Source of the DNA: Alkalicoccus sp.
GTDB taxonomy: Bacteria > Bacillota > Bacilli > Bacillales > Salisediminibacteriaceae
Reading direction: 5' to 3'
NCBI GenBank assembly: GCA_007692495.1
Contig: REBZ01000117.1
Location: 1-54,243 of the forward strand
DNA length: 54,243 nt
The position numbers and the translations under genes are program-made. The notes below the pieces were generated by a model, which had not been told where the DNA came from, did not search any database, and worked only from the letters and a program-made list of their open reading frames with translations. Positions 17,275-27,421 of this stretch are shown in pieces (positions within the stretch are counted from its first letter, which is position 1; each line of letters starts with the position of its first letter).

Positions 17275-19692
17275 TTAGTTAGCTACTATATTAACCAGTC
17301 TGCCTGGTACGGCAATGACCTTTCGGATGGTCTTTCCTTCCACGCTTTCTTTCACCTGCTCATTATTCAGTGCTGTTTCTTCCATATCTTCCTTGGAAGC
17401 TTCTTTGGCAATATTCATTTTTGTACGGACTTTGCCGTTCACCTGAATAACAATTTCAACTTCGTCTTCTGTGAGCCAGGCTTCATCGTGAACCGGCCAT
17501 GTCACATAGGCAATCGACGCTTCGTGTCCAAGCTTGCTCCACAGTTCTTCACTTACGTGTGGTGCAACCGGGGACAGAAGTTTCAAAAATCCTTCCAGAT
17601 GGCTTCGCGACAGCTTTTCCTGTTTATAGGCTTCGTTAACGAATACCATCAGCTGAGAAATACCTGTATTGAAACGCAGCGCCTCAAAGTCTTCGGTAAC
17701 TTTTTTGACCGTCTGGTGATAGGTACGTGTCATCTGATCGGTACCCTGGCCGTCAAAAACAACCTCTTTCAGAGCTCCATCTTCATTCACCATCATGCGC
17801 CAAACCCGGTCAAGGAAACGACGTGCACCGTCCAGTCCGCTTTCACTCCAGGCAATAGACGCATCGAGAGGTCCCATGAACATCTCGTACAGGCGGAGCG
17901 TATCTGCTCCGTGTGTTTTCATGATGTCGTCCGGATTCACAACATTTCCTTTGGATTTACTCATCTTTTCGTTGTTTTCCCCAAGAATCATTCCCTGGTT
18001 GTACAGCTTCTGAAAAGGCTCTTTTGTCGGTACAACACCGATGTCGTAAAGCACCTTGTGCCAGAAACGGGCATACAGCAGATGCAGCACGGCGTGCTCT
18101 GCTCCGCCGATATAAATGTCCACCGGAAGCCAGTCTTTCAGCTTCTGCGGATCCGCGAGCTGTTCGTCGTTATGAGGATCGATATACCGCAGATAGTACC
18201 AGCAGCTGCCTGCCCACTGCGGCATCGTATTCGTTTCGCGGCGTCCTTTCATTCCCGTCTTCGGATCAGTCACGGTGAGCCATTCTTCGTTATTGGCAAG
18301 CGGGGACTCTCCAGTACCGGACGGCTTGAATTCCTCCATCTCAGGAAGTGTCAGCGGCAGTTCCTCTTTCGGAAGAGGGGCCATTGTTCCATCTTCCCAG
18401 TGAATGACAGGGATCGGCTCTCCCCAGTAGCGCTGCCGGCTGAACAGCCAGTCCCGCAGCCGGTAGGTGATCTGACGCTTTCCTTTACCGTTTTTCTCCA
18501 GCCAGTCGCACATGGCAGTAATGGCATCTTCATTGTTCATGCCATTTAAAAAACCGGAATTAACGTGCGGTCCGTCACCGATGTAAGCTTCCTGGCCAAT
18601 GTCTCCCCCGGAAACGACTTCTACAATCGGCAGGCCGAATGTCTGGGCAAATTCGTAGTCGCGCTCGTCGTGTCCAGGAACAGCCATGATAGCTCCTGTA
18701 CCGTAGCTTGCAAGCACGTAGTCGGCGATCCACACCGGCACATCGTCTCCGGTGACCGGGTGAACGGCCCAGCCGCCGGTAAACACCCCTGTTTTTTCTT
18801 TCGAAAGCTCCGTACGCTCCAGATCGCTCTTCGTCGCTACCTGCGTGCGGTAAGTTTCGACTGCTTCCTTCTGCTCCCCTGAAGTTACTTTGTCCACCAG
18901 GCTGTGTTCCGGTGCAAGTACGAGATAGGAAGCTCCGTAAAGCGTATCCGGCCGCGTCGTGAAGACAGTGATTTCTTCGCCCGTACCTTTCAGTTCAAAC
19001 GAAACATCCGCCCCTTCCGAACGGCCGATCCAGTTACGCTGCATATCCTTGATGGACTCCGGCCAGTCGAGTTCCTCCAGATCTTCCAGCAGCCGGTCGG
19101 CGTAGGCGGTAATTTTGAGCATCCACTGCTTCATCGGCCGGCGTTCCACCGGGTGGCCTCCCCGTTCACTTACGCCATCAATAACTTCCTCATTGGCAAG
19201 TACCGTTCCAAGAGCCGGGCACCAGTTGACAGCCACTTCATCCACATACGCAAGCCCTTCATTGTACAGCTGGATGAAAATCCACTGGGTCCATTTGTAA
19301 TAGTTTTCGTCTGTCGTATTGATTTCCCGGTCCCAGTCATAGGAAAAACCAAGTGCTTTAATCTGACGGCGGAAATTATTAATATTTGTTTCCGTGAATT
19401 CCCGCGGATGTTTTCCGGTATCAAGTGCATACTGTTCCGCCGGAAGCCCGAACGCGTCCCACCCCATCGGATGAAGCACGTTATATCCCTGCATCCGCTT
19501 CATGCGGGAAAGAATATCAGTTGCTGTGTAACCTTCCGGATGGCCGACGTGAAGCCCGGAACCGGATGGATAAGGAAACATATCCAGCGCATAAAACTTT
19601 TCCCGTGACGGGTCTTCCTTCGTTTTAAAAGTTTTGTTTTCTTCCCAGTATTTCTGCCATTTCGTTTCAATTTTCTGATGATAAAAAGCCAA
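17275..19692 (-). CDS. leuS: Leucyl-tRNA synthetase
   Basis: This 805-residue class I aminoacyl-tRNA synthetase charges tRNA-Leu. The HIGH-type motif is in [15 protein letters not shown] (about residues 41-55) and KMSKSKGN lies near residue 575. The editing (CP1) domain is present, with [12 protein letters not shown] near residue 235. The length matches other bacterial LeuRS. It starts at TTG with a G-rich ribosome binding site upstream and is controlled by the T-box leader at 19721-19965. A MFS gene like yttB follows upstream as in B. subtilis. Confidence 0.97.
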   Translation of the reverse strand: MAFYHQKIETKWQKYWEENKTFKTKEDPSREKFYALDMFPYPSGSGLHVGHPEGYTATDILSRMKRMQGYNVLHPMGWDAFGLPAEQYALDTGKHPREFTETNINNFRRQIKALGFSYDWDREINTTDENYYKWTQWIFIQLYNEGLAYVDEVAVNWCPALGTVLANEEVIDGVSERGGHPVERRPMKQWMLKITAYADRLLEDLEELDWPESIKDMQRNWIGRSEGADVSFELKGTGEEITVFTTRPDTLYGASYLVLAPEHSLVDKVTSGEQKEAVETYRTQVATKSDLERTELSKEKTGVFTGGWAVHPVTGDDVPVWIADYVLASYGTGAIMAVPGHDERDYEFAQTFGLPIVEVVSGGDIGQEAYIGDGPHVNSGFLNGMNNEDAITAMCDWLEKNGKGKRQITYRLRDWLFSRQRYWGEPIPVIHWEDGTMAPLPKEELPLTLPEMEEFKPSGTGESPLANNEEWLTVTDPKTGMKGRRETNTMPQWAGSCWYYLRYIDPHNDEQLADPQKLKDWLPVDIYIGGAEHAVLHLLYARFWHKVLYDIGVVPTKEPFQKLYNQGMILGENNEKMSKSKGNVVNPDDIMKTHGADTLRLYEMFMGPLDASIAWSESGLDGARRFLDRVWRMMVNEDGALKEVVFDGQGTDQMTRTYHQTVKKVTEDFEALRFNTGISQLMVFVNEAYKQEKLSRSHLEGFLKLLSPVAPHVSEELWSKLGHEASIAYVTWPVHDEAWLTEDEVEIVIQVNGKVRTKMNIAKEASKEDMEETALNNEQVKESVEGKTIRKVIAVPGRLVNIVAN

Positions 19693-19720
19693 AACAAACT
19701 ACCCCCTGTTCAGTTTATGT

Positions 19721-19965
19721 AAACAAAAAAACCCCACACCCCAACAAACGTTGGGACGAGAGGTCGGATTCCTTCCCGCGGTACCACCCACGATTAGCAC
19801 CATTAAAAGCATGGTGCTCCCTTAGGACCGGTAACGTCGGTATTACGGCGTATAAACGCAACTCCGAGGTAAGTTCACAGCATCGTGACGTTAACTTTCA
19901 GCCGGGGTTAACTCTCTGTCAGACACTTCTGCCGCTAATAATCCTCTTCTTTGTCATTGATTTTC
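19721..19965 (-). promoter_or_regulatory. T-box leader (tRNA-Leu responsive) of leuS
   Basis: On the minus strand this leader contains the conserved T-box sequence GGGTGGTACCGCG (about 19777-19789) and a terminator stem, CCCAAC paired with GTTGGG, followed by TTTTTTT (about 19725-19757). Stem I has a plausible CTC leucine specifier (19866-19868). Uncharged tRNA-Leu should stabilise the antiterminator and allow leuS transcription. Confidence 0.92.
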
Positions 19966-20010
19966 TTTAGGCATGTATCGTAATTATTGTATGCACCGGA
20001 CAGCTGCATG

Positions 20011-21201
20011 TCAAGCACTCCGGGAAAAGTCCATCTGCGGCACCCCGCGGTCGAAAATTTTTGTCATAATAAAAGGAATAATAAACAGTACTGTGATGAC
20101 ATAAAACAATATGTGCATCCCAAAAACATCAGCGACAAACCCGCCGAATAATGGGCCGATCATCCTCCCTCCTGTCGCGATACTATTGACGATCCCCTGA
20201 TAAAAGCCGGCTTTTCCTTCTGGAGCCAGTCTGTGGGCGATCGTCGGCACCGCCGGCCATACAAACATTTCACCAATGGTCAGAATAATCATCGCTGCTG
20301 CGAACCAGGCGAAGGTTCCGGATTGGGAGAGCACTATAAAAGCAGCCATAAATACAGCTGTTCCGGTATATATCTGGGCCTTTAAAGACCGCACGTAACG
20401 ATTAATCAGCAGACGAATAAGCGGCTGGCAGAATACAATCATTGCCCCGTTAATCGTCCAAAGAAGGCTGTAATAGGAAAGAGGGATACCAAGCTCCTGT
20501 GTATAGGCGGCTATCGTCGATGCCCACTGCGCATAGGCAATCCAGCTGATTAAAAAGCCGGCACAGAGCAGCCCTAGTGCCGTAAACCGCCGGCGGTGCT
20601 CTTTTTTTTCTTCGATATCTTTCACAGCTTCGATCGGACCGGGGCCCCCATGCCCCTGAAGGTTCCGGAAATAAAAAAGGGCAAGAAAAAAGAAAGCCGC
20701 ATACATCAGACCGTTTCCGATAAATACATAGTCGAACCGGAATCCTGCGAGAAGTCCCCCGGAGGCAGCCCCGACAGCCACTCCGATATTCTGCGAAACA
20801 TACATGGCATTAAACGGGCGCCTGCCGCCTTCCGGCCAGACGGACCCTGCCAGAGCGTACATGCAGGGAATCATCATCCCTCCACCAAATCCGAGAGCAA
20901 TGAGGCAGAGAACATAAGCCGTAAAAGATTCATGCAGAGCGGCAAGGGTAAAAGCACTAGCCATAGCAATGATGACACCCGCCATTATTGTACGGAAGCC
21001 TCCTATTAAATCAAACAGCCTTCCGCCCAGCAGGTTACCTGCGACACCTGCCAGCGCATTTATCGTGAGAACCGCTCCTGCTGCTGTCAGCGACCGGCCG
21101 AGCTCCTGTGATATATAAATGGTGTTCAAAGGCCATAGAAACGATGCCCCTGTAATATTAATCGTCATTCCAATAACGAGAATCCAGACTGCCCTGGGCA
21201 T
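20011..21201 (-). CDS. yttB: MFS transporter (YttB-like)
   Basis: A 396-residue, 12-helix major facilitator of the drug-efflux type. It shows GNLLGGRLFDLIGGFRTI at about residues 55-72, the usual helix 2-3 loop, a charged central loop (EAVKDIEEKKEHRRR) between the two halves, and a C-terminal half with GGRMIGPLFGGF. It lies directly upstream of leuS, where B. subtilis has yttB. The substrate is unknown; similar pumps export drugs or metabolites. Confidence 0.85.
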   Translation of the reverse strand: MPRAVWILVIGMTINITGASFLWPLNTIYISQELGRSLTAAGAVLTINALAGVAGNLLGGRLFDLIGGFRTIMAGVIIAMASAFTLAALHESFTAYVLCLIALGFGGGMMIPCMYALAGSVWPEGGRRPFNAMYVSQNIGVAVGAASGGLLAGFRFDYVFIGNGLMYAAFFFLALFYFRNLQGHGGPGPIEAVKDIEEKKEHRRRFTALGLLCAGFLISWIAYAQWASTIAAYTQELGIPLSYYSLLWTINGAMIVFCQPLIRLLINRYVRSLKAQIYTGTAVFMAAFIVLSQSGTFAWFAAAMIILTIGEMFVWPAVPTIAHRLAPEGKAGFYQGIVNSIATGGRMIGPLFGGFVADVFGMHILFYVITVLFIIPFIMTKIFDRGVPQMDFSRSA

Positions 21202-21345
21202 ACGAGCCCTCCTTCATATATTTCGGTTTCCAAAATAAATAGTAACCGATGCGAAGACTCCCGGCAACCATTTCTCTCCGGCTCTGCTCATGGTACGATG
21301 AAACTAAGATAGAACAATGTTTTCTGGAGAAAGGAAGATTCTTTT

Positions 21346-22380
21346 ATGATAGATCTGCGAAGCGACACCGTGACGAAACCGGATGATATTATGCGCCGGC
21401 TGATGGCAGAAGCCGATGTCGGTGACGACGTGTTTAGAGAGGATCCTACTGTAAACGAACTGGAAAACTACGCTGCCCGCCTGCTCGGTAAAGAAGCGGC
21501 ACTGTTTACTACTAGCGGTACACAGGGCAATCAGGCTGCGCTTCTTACTCACTGCCGTCCGGGTCAGGAAGTTATTATGGATGACGAAGCTCACGTTTTC
21601 GTTTATGAAGGAGCGGCTATTTCCGCTTTTGCCGGTCTGCAGTCACGTACACTCCCCCACCGGAACGGCGTTATTAATGTAGAAACGTTGAAAGCGGCCA
21701 TCCGTCCGGAAGATGTGCACTATCCGGAAACCGGGCTGATCTGGCTGGAAAACACACATAACCGCGGAGGCGGCGCTGTCCTTCCAATCGATTACCTGAA
21801 GCAGGTAAAAGAAACAGCAGATGAGCACGGTATCCCTGTCCACATGGACGGAGCCCGCCTGTTTAACGCAGCGGAAGCTCTGCAGGTGGAAGCTTCGGAA
21901 ATTGCATCTTTTGCAGACAGCGTGCAGTTCTGTCTTTCCAAAGGACTCGGAGCCCCTGTCGGATCTGTTCTTGCAGGAAGCAGTGAATTTATCCGCACCG
22001 CAAGAAAAAAACGCAAAATGCTCGGCGGCGGTATGCGGCAGGCCGGGGTTATTGCTGCTCCCGGACTTTATGCACTTCAGGAGCGCCGGGAGCGGCTGAA
22101 AGAGGATCATCTCCATGCCCGCCGTCTAGCTGAAGCCATTCATGAATATACGGATCTGACTATCCGTCACTCCGTCGAAACTAATATTATCGTTGCTGAT
22201 ACAGATACCTCAGCCCGCTCCGCCGCTGAATGGGTGGACCTCCTGGCGGAAGAAGGGGCTGCCATTATTCAATACAAACCGGAGGCTCTTCGTTTTACGA
22301 CGAACGCCGATGTCAGTTATGAAGATATTGAAACAGTAATCAGCATTCTCCGCGGTCTCCCGGGAAAGGAAGAAGTATAA
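21346..22380 (+). CDS. ltaE: Low-specificity L-threonine aldolase
   Basis: A fold-type I PLP enzyme of 344 residues that splits L-threonine or allo-threonine into glycine and acetaldehyde. The PLP lysine sits in FCLSKGLGAPVGS at about residues 194-206, and the family N-terminus MIDLRSDTVTKP and the substrate region VHMDGARLFNAA are intact. A GGAGAAAGGAAG stretch precedes the ATG. The stop is immediately followed by the ytqA start codon, so it forms an operon with ytqA and ytqB. Confidence 0.92.
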   Translation: MIDLRSDTVTKPDDIMRRLMAEADVGDDVFREDPTVNELENYAARLLGKEAALFTTSGTQGNQAALLTHCRPGQEVIMDDEAHVFVYEGAAISAFAGLQSRTLPHRNGVINVETLKAAIRPEDVHYPETGLIWLENTHNRGGGAVLPIDYLKQVKETADEHGIPVHMDGARLFNAAEALQVEASEIASFADSVQFCLSKGLGAPVGSVLAGSSEFIRTARKKRKMLGGGMRQAGVIAAPGLYALQERRERLKEDHLHARRLAEAIHEYTDLTIRHSVETNIIVADTDTSARSAAEWVDLLAEEGAAIIQYKPEALRFTTNADVSYEDIETVISILRGLPGKEEV

Positions 22381-23355
22381 ATGGATAACATACCGGGCCA
22401 TTTTGGAGAAAAACGCTATTATTCCTGGAACCATGAGCTGAAAGAGCATTTCGGGGAGAAAGTCATGAAAATACCGATCGACGGCGGGTTTGACTGTCCA
22501 AACCGGGACGGGACAGTTGCCCACGGCGGCTGCACGTTCTGCAGCGTCCGGGGCTCCGGAGATTTTGCCGGACGCCGCGCGGATGATCTTGTGACCCAGT
22601 TTCACGATGTAAAAGACCGGATGCACCGAAAATGGAAAAATGCCAAATATATCGGCTATTTCCAGGCGTATACGAATACGTACGCTCCTGTCGAAGAACT
22701 GCGTGAAAAATTTGAAATTATCCTCGCTCAGGAAGGGGTGGTGGGCCTGTCCATCGCCACACGCCCCGACTGCCTTCCCGACGAGGTGGTTGAATATCTT
22801 GCAGAGCTGAATGAAAGAACCTACCTTTGGGTGGAACTTGGGCTTCAGACGGCGCACGATAAAACCGGAGAACTGATCAACCGCGCCCACGATTTTGCCT
22901 GTTACGGGGAGGGAGTTCGTAAACTTCGCAGACACGGTATCCGCGTCTGCAGTCATATTATTAACGGCCTGCCGCTTGAAGACCACCGCATGATGCTCCA
23001 GACAGCAGAAGAAGTTGCCCGGCTCGACGTTCAGGGCATTAAAATCCACCTTCTTCACCTGCTGAAGAAAACGGCTATGGTTAAACAGTACGAAAAGGGG
23101 CTCGTTGATTTAATGAAACTTGAGGATTATATACAAATCGTCTGTGATCAGCTGGAAATTCTTCCACCGGACATGACTGTTCACCGTCTGACAGGAGACG
23201 GCCCCGCCGAGCTGCTGATCGGACCGATGTGGAGCTCTCATAAGTGGAACGCTTTAAATGGTATTGACGAGGAGCTTCAGCGGCGCGGAAGCTGGCAGGG
23301 GAAATTTCATCATGCTGCTGCGAAGGGGGATGCTTATGCTTCCAGGAATTCTTGA
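22381..23355 (+). CDS. ytqA: Radical SAM protein, TIGR01212/YtqA family
   Basis: This 324-residue radical SAM protein has the family cluster region DCPNRDGTVAHGGCTFCS at about residues 39-56, with cysteines for the 4Fe-4S cluster. B. subtilis YtqA has been tied to tRNA wobble-uridine (mnm5s2U) formation together with YtqB; I recall the name MnmL but hold it loosely. It starts directly at the ltaE stop and overlaps ytqB by 20 bp, so the three are translated as one unit. Confidence 0.88.
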   Translation: MDNIPGHFGEKRYYSWNHELKEHFGEKVMKIPIDGGFDCPNRDGTVAHGGCTFCSVRGSGDFAGRRADDLVTQFHDVKDRMHRKWKNAKYIGYFQAYTNTYAPVEELREKFEIILAQEGVVGLSIATRPDCLPDEVVEYLAELNERTYLWVELGLQTAHDKTGELINRAHDFACYGEGVRKLRRHGIRVCSHIINGLPLEDHRMMLQTAEEVARLDVQGIKIHLLHLLKKTAMVKQYEKGLVDLMKLEDYIQIVCDQLEILPPDMTVHRLTGDGPAELLIGPMWSSHKWNALNGIDEELQRRGSWQGKFHHAAAKGDAYASRNS

Positions 23356-23890
23356 ACAGGCCCGGATGTTTTTAAAAGAAGTAATACCGGAAGGAGGAAC
23401 AGCGGTGGATGCTACAGCCGGCAATGGCCACGACACACTTTTTTTAACCGGCTGTACCGGTCCGGAAGGAAAAGTATACAGCTTCGATATTCAGCAGCAG
23501 GCAGCCGATAACACTGCGTCCCGCCTGAAAAATGCCGGAGCCGAAGCGGAAATCATCGTCTCCGGTCATCAACATGCCCTTCGCTATATTCAGGAAGAAG
23601 TGATCGATGCCGCTGTTTTTAACCTCGGCTACCTTCCAGGAAGCGACAAAACAGTTACAACAACTCCGGAGACGACCATCGCGGGTTTAGAAGGATTTTT
23701 GAACCGCCTGAAAAAGGGCGGCAGAGTGGTAATCGTCGTCTATCACGGCCACTCTGAAGGAAAAGTGGAAAAAGACCGTCTGCTGACTTTCTCAGAAGCT
23801 CTACCCCAAAAAGAATTTCAGGTCCTCCAGTACCAGTTTATTAACCAGAAAAATTCTCCTCCGTTTCTCCTCATTATTGAAAAGAAGTAA
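23336..23890 (+). CDS. mnmM: SAM-dependent tRNA methyltransferase, YtqB/MnmM family
   Basis: A class I methyltransferase of 184 residues. B. subtilis YtqB (MnmM) methylates 5-aminomethyl-2-thiouridine in tRNA to give mnm5s2U. Motif I is AVDATAGNGHDTLFL (about residues 22-36), and FNLGYLPGSDK near 100 is the family active-site motif. I pick the ATG at 23336, six bases after AAGGGGG; the ATG at 23330 abuts that site. It overlaps the ytqA end, which supports a shared pathway. Confidence 0.88.
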   Translation: MLPGILEQARMFLKEVIPEGGTAVDATAGNGHDTLFLTGCTGPEGKVYSFDIQQQAADNTASRLKNAGAEAEIIVSGHQHALRYIQEEVIDAAVFNLGYLPGSDKTVTTTPETTIAGLEGFLNRLKKGGRVVIVVYHGHSEGKVEKDRLLTFSEALPQKEFQVLQYQFINQKNSPPFLLIIEKK

Positions 23891-23906
23891 TAGATAGTAA
23901 AGCTAT

Positions 23907-23995
23907 GTTAAAGCTCGGCGCTGATAGCTGAAAGAAACTTCGTTCCTGCTCTGCCGTGGAGGTCAGCTGAAAGCTTTCTCCACGGCAGAAGGATT
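23907..23995 (+). repeat. Partial family A repeat, copy A2
   Basis: This has the family end GTTAAAGCTCGGCGCTGA followed by about 70 bp related to the GAAACTTCGTTCCTGC block, then stops. A CTGCCGTGGAG / CTCCACGGCAG hairpin lies inside and might act as a weak terminator for mnmM. Confidence 0.55.
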
Positions 23996-24071
23996 TTTCC
24001 ATACTGCCAGCAGACTCGAACTAAACCGTTTTTAAAATGAGGCAGGTTAATTTATATTTTCTCTGACTGAT

Positions 24072-24878
24072 TCAGGAAGACTGTTTGTAAAGGAGAAGCC
24101 TTGGCGTAATAAAGCCGGTTATATGAGTGAAGACCTCCGCCCGCTCCGGTTCATTAAATACTTCGTGATACAGTTCCGGCCACTCTTTAAAAGCTTTGTC
24201 GTTAATAGGCAGATTATCAAACCATTTTCTTACAGCAGCTTTATCCACGATGTGGTCTTCCCCTCCCTGAACGACAAAACATGGGATGTCCGGAAAGTGA
24301 GCTGCTTTTTTATGAGCGTCACGGATGGCTCTTATCAGCTCGCTGTACCATCGGGCGCTGACGTGTTTTACAAGAAGATCATCCTGCTCGTCCCTCTTCC
24401 TCATTTCCGGGCTCCGCGTTCCTGAACCCGGTTCAAGACCGCTCGGGAACATCGTCCTTGGAGCAAAGCGGTTCAGCATTTTTACTGCCGACCGTTTCGT
24501 CCATGGCTGTTTATCAACCAAGCCGAAACACGGGGAAGAAAAAATGATCATATCAGGCATTTCCTTTTCCTCAAGTTGCTGCACAGCCACAGCTCCAATG
24601 AGACCGCCCATGCTGTGTGCTGCAAGAATAACCGGCAGACCTTCTTTTTTTGCTTCTTCCAGCCATTTCCGCACCTTTTGCACATACAATTGAAAGGAAT
24701 CAACATGTCCTCTCGGTCCGGGACTCGTCCCCTGGCCGGGAAGATCTCCCATAAACACATGAAATTGCATCTGCTGAAACTGCTTAATCAGCCATTCGTA
24801 GCGTGCATGATATTCTCCTGCTCCGTGAATAATAACAACAGATGCTTTAGGCGTTCCTTCTGCTTCCCACTTCCACAT
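24072..24878 (-). CDS. ytpA: Alpha/beta hydrolase, lysophospholipase type (YtpA-like)
   Basis: A 268-residue serine hydrolase. The oxyanion region is VVIIHGAGEYHARYE (about residues 14-28), the nucleophile elbow is AHSMGG (about 92-97) and the catalytic acid and histidine fit GGEDHIVDKAA and LYHEVFNEPE. B. subtilis YtpA acts as a lysophospholipase linked to bacilysocin formation; whether that holds here is not known. It is convergent with mnmM, at the ytqB-ytpA position of B. subtilis, and a single gene. Confidence 0.85.
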   Translation of the reverse strand: MWKWEAEGTPKASVVIIHGAGEYHARYEWLIKQFQQMQFHVFMGDLPGQGTSPGPRGHVDSFQLYVQKVRKWLEEAKKEGLPVILAAHSMGGLIGAVAVQQLEEKEMPDMIIFSSPCFGLVDKQPWTKRSAVKMLNRFAPRTMFPSGLEPGSGTRSPEMRKRDEQDDLLVKHVSARWYSELIRAIRDAHKKAAHFPDIPCFVVQGGEDHIVDKAAVRKWFDNLPINDKAFKEWPELYHEVFNEPERAEVFTHITGFITPRLLLYKQSS

Positions 24879-25165
24879 ATGCTCATCCCTACCTTTTATT
24901 TTTCAGATGTGTTTAAGTTTTGTCTTTCTATTAGTAACATTTTTCTCTATTTGTACAAAGAATTCTTGCTCAGGATACTCTTTCCCGATAAAATGTTTGT
25001 TGTTTACTTAAGCGAATGAATTTCACAATACAAACCAAATATTAACATAGCTGTTTGTTTAAAAAACGCCCTTATGAAATTGGTTCAAGTAAATTCCTTT
25101 TCCACAGTCGCAATCTCCTGCTCCTTTCTGTAAAATTAATAACAAATTACCGGGAGGCTGATAAC

Positions 25166-25696
25166 ATGATTCAATATCCTTATAAAGGCAAAGAACCAAA
25201 AATCGACAGCTCTGCTTACGTGGCAGAAAATGCTGTTGTTACCGGAGACGTCGAAATTCATAAAGAAGTAAGTATCTGGTATCATACGGTCATCCGTGGT
25301 GATGTAGCTCCTACTATTATTGAACAGGGGGTTAATATTCAGGATCAGAGTCTCCTCCATCAAAGTCCTGAACTCCCTCTCCATATTAAAGAGGGAGTAA
25401 CTGTCGGACACCAGTGCATGCTTCACAGCTGTACAATTAACAAAGGGGCTTTGATCGGCATGGGATCGACGGTACTCGATGGAGCGGAAATTGGCCAGGA
25501 AGCGTTTATTGGTGCCGGCAGTCTTGTAACACCAGGGACTGTTATTCCCCCGAAAGTACTCGCACTCGGGCGTCCGGCCCGGGTTGTACGTGACCTGACC
25601 GAGGAAGACTTTAAAGAAATGGAGCGGATCCGCCGCAGCTACATCGAAAAAGGGCAGTATTATAAAACGATGCAGCAGTCAGAGGAGTCCCGCTGA
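25166..25696 (+). CDS. ytoA: Gamma carbonic anhydrase family protein (YtoA-like)
   Basis: A 176-residue left-handed beta-helix protein of the hexapeptide repeat family. Metal-binding histidines are seen in LLHQSPELPLHIKEGVTVGH (about residues 67-86) and CMLHSCTI, arranged as in gamma carbonic anhydrases. I use ATG 25166, eight bases after GGGAGG; the upstream frame from 25055 covers repeat-like DNA. It shares a bidirectional terminator with metK. Catalytic activity of Bacillus members is uncertain. Confidence 0.87.
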   Translation: MIQYPYKGKEPKIDSSAYVAENAVVTGDVEIHKEVSIWYHTVIRGDVAPTIIEQGVNIQDQSLLHQSPELPLHIKEGVTVGHQCMLHSCTINKGALIGMGSTVLDGAEIGQEAFIGAGSLVTPGTVIPPKVLALGRPARVVRDLTEEDFKEMERIRRSYIEKGQYYKTMQQSEESR

Positions 25697-25709
25697 GAAG
25701 ACGTATCAA

Positions 25710-25751
25710 AAAACAGCCCCGCTTCGGCCTGGACCGAAGCGGGGCTGTTTT
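25710..25751. terminator. Bidirectional terminator between ytoA and metK
   Basis: AAAACAGCCCCGCTTCGG (25710-25727) pairs perfectly with CCGAAGCGGGGCTGTTTT (25734-25751). Confidence 0.9.
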
Positions 25752-25786
25752 GCTGTTTTTATAAGCTCTCTGTTCACCCTTAAAGG

Positions 25787-26998
25787 TTATTCACCTGCGA
25801 GCTGCAGAGCTTCCGCTTTAAGTGTTTCTGCCTTGTCGGTTTTTTCCCATGGAAGATCAATATCCGTACGTCCGAAGTGGCCGTAGGCTGCCGTCTGTTT
25901 GTAGATCGGCCGGCGGAGATCGAGCATTTTGATGATTCCTGCCGGACGAAGATCAAAGTTATTACGCACGACCTGTACGAGCACGTCTTCCGAAACCCTG
26001 CCTGTACCAAACGTGTCAATCGCAATCGACACCGGCTGAGCCACGCCGATAGCATATGCCAGCTGCACTTCACAACGCTCTGAAAGACCCGAGGCTACAA
26101 TATTTTTAGCCACATACCGCGCCGCATAAGCTGCAGAGCGGTCCACTTTCGTTGCGTCTTTTCCAGAGAAAGCTCCGCCGCCGTGCCGGGCATAGCCGCC
26201 GTACGTATCAACGATTATTTTTCGTCCGGTAAGTCCCGCATCTCCCTGCGGTCCACCTATCACGAAGCGTCCGGTAGGGTTAATGAAGTATTTTGTTTCA
26301 TCATCAAGCAGCTCAGAAGAGACTACCGGCCGGATAACCTTTTCTTTCAGATCCTTTTGAATCTGCTCCTGTTCAACTTCCGGGTGATGCTGTGTTGAAA
26401 TGACGATCGTATCCACACGGACCGGTTTCTGGTCGTCGTCATATTCTACAGTTACCTGCACCTTTCCGTCCGGACGGAGATAGTCAATTATTCCTTCTTT
26501 TCGAACCTGCATTAGACGTCGCGCCAGTTTATGAGAAAGCGAAATCGGAAGCGGCATGAGCTCTGGAGTCTGATTATCAGCATAACCGAACATCAGTCCC
26601 TGATCCCCGGCACCAATTGCTTCAATTTCATCGTCTGACATCTGTCCTTCTCTTGCTTCAAGTGCCTGATCCACTCCCTGGGCGATATCTGTTGACTGCT
26701 CATCAATGGACGTCAGTACTGCACACGTTTCATAGTCAAATCCATATTTAGCACGAACATATCCGATGTCCTTTAATGTTTCACGTACAACTTTTGGAAT
26801 ATCAACATACGTTGTTGTGGAAATCTCTCCGGCAACGAGTACCAGACCGGTATTAACGGAAGTTTCACAGGCTACCCTCGCATTCGGATCCTTCTTGATA
26901 ATTTCATCCAGTATGGAATCAGAAATCTGGTCACATATTTTATCCGGGTGACCTTCCGTTACAGATTCTGATGTAAAAAGTCGAGTTCTACCTGCCAT
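25787..26998 (-). CDS. metK: S-adenosylmethionine synthetase
   Basis: This 403-residue enzyme makes SAM from methionine and ATP. The signatures are [14 protein letters not shown] (residues 14-27), [12 protein letters not shown] (about 120-131) and [19 protein letters not shown] (about 273-291). GAGGAGG lies seven bases before the ATG. A SAM-I riboswitch precedes it, so its own product should shut it off. The divergent metK and pckA pair is as in B. subtilis. Confidence 0.97.
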   Translation of the reverse strand: MAGRTRLFTSESVTEGHPDKICDQISDSILDEIIKKDPNARVACETSVNTGLVLVAGEISTTTYVDIPKVVRETLKDIGYVRAKYGFDYETCAVLTSIDEQSTDIAQGVDQALEAREGQMSDDEIEAIGAGDQGLMFGYADNQTPELMPLPISLSHKLARRLMQVRKEGIIDYLRPDGKVQVTVEYDDDQKPVRVDTIVISTQHHPEVEQEQIQKDLKEKVIRPVVSSELLDDETKYFINPTGRFVIGGPQGDAGLTGRKIIVDTYGGYARHGGGAFSGKDATKVDRSAAYAARYVAKNIVASGLSERCEVQLAYAIGVAQPVSIAIDTFGTGRVSEDVLVQVVRNNFDLRPAGIIKMLDLRRPIYKQTAAYGHFGRTDIDLPWEKTDKAETLKAEALQLAGE

Positions 26999-27104
26999 AT
27001 GGCATCCTCCTCTAAAGAAATTACGGCACTCATTCTCCCATCCGTCTTCCTTAAGATGGTGGTGATCCGGCTTGTCTGCAGCACTTTAAAAATCTTGGCT
27101 GCAA

Positions 27105-27271
27105 ATAAAAAACCTTCTCCCGGCGAGGAGAAGGTTTAACGTGTCCTTTCACCTCTTATCGGTCAAGACGCACCTGTCGTCTTGCAGGTTGGCACCGTTC
27201 ATCCCTGGTTAATATGGATGATGGTTGCCGGGCTTCGTAGGGCCTGTCCCTCCGCCAGCTCGGGATAAGAG
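27105..27271 (-). promoter_or_regulatory. SAM-I (S-box) riboswitch of metK
   Basis: On the minus strand the aptamer (27153-27271) reads CTTATCCCGAGCTGGCGGAG at its start, with ACGAAGCCCGGCAACC and GGTGCCAACCTGC in the core and GATAAGAG closing the P1 helix. It is followed by a terminator stem of AAACCTTCTCC and GGAGAAGGTTT (27110-27137) and a T-rich run. High SAM should terminate transcription before metK. Confidence 0.95.
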
Positions 27272-27371
27272 TATCCGCTTGTGAGAATACTACTGTAATT
27301 TCCCCGGCGTGTCAACTGACATGATCTAAAATCCAAAAGAATTTACAGGAGTTCTTGATTTCCCTTTATAG

Positions 27372-27400
27372 TATGTTATAAATGTTATATATGACATACT
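27372..27400 (+). promoter_or_regulatory. Three tandem CcpN-like operator boxes upstream of pckA
   Basis: Three 11-mers at 9-bp spacing, TATGTTATAAA (27372), AATGTTATATA (27381) and TATGACATACT (27390), match the CcpN consensus TRTGHYATAYW, as I recall it, at 10, 10 and 11 positions. B. subtilis CcpN represses pckA and gapB during glycolysis. The block lies 22 bp before the pckA start and also forms an inverted repeat TATAGTATGT / ACATACTATA. Confidence 0.65.
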
Positions 27401-27421
27401 ATATACTGAAAGGCGGGAAGC

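Noticed and set aside
17488-18549. 353-residue plus-strand frame inside leuS
   Set aside because: Antisense shadow of a conserved synthetase with no ribosome site.
22210-23058. 282-residue minus-strand frame over ltaE and ytqA
   Set aside because: Crosses two convincing genes on the other strand.
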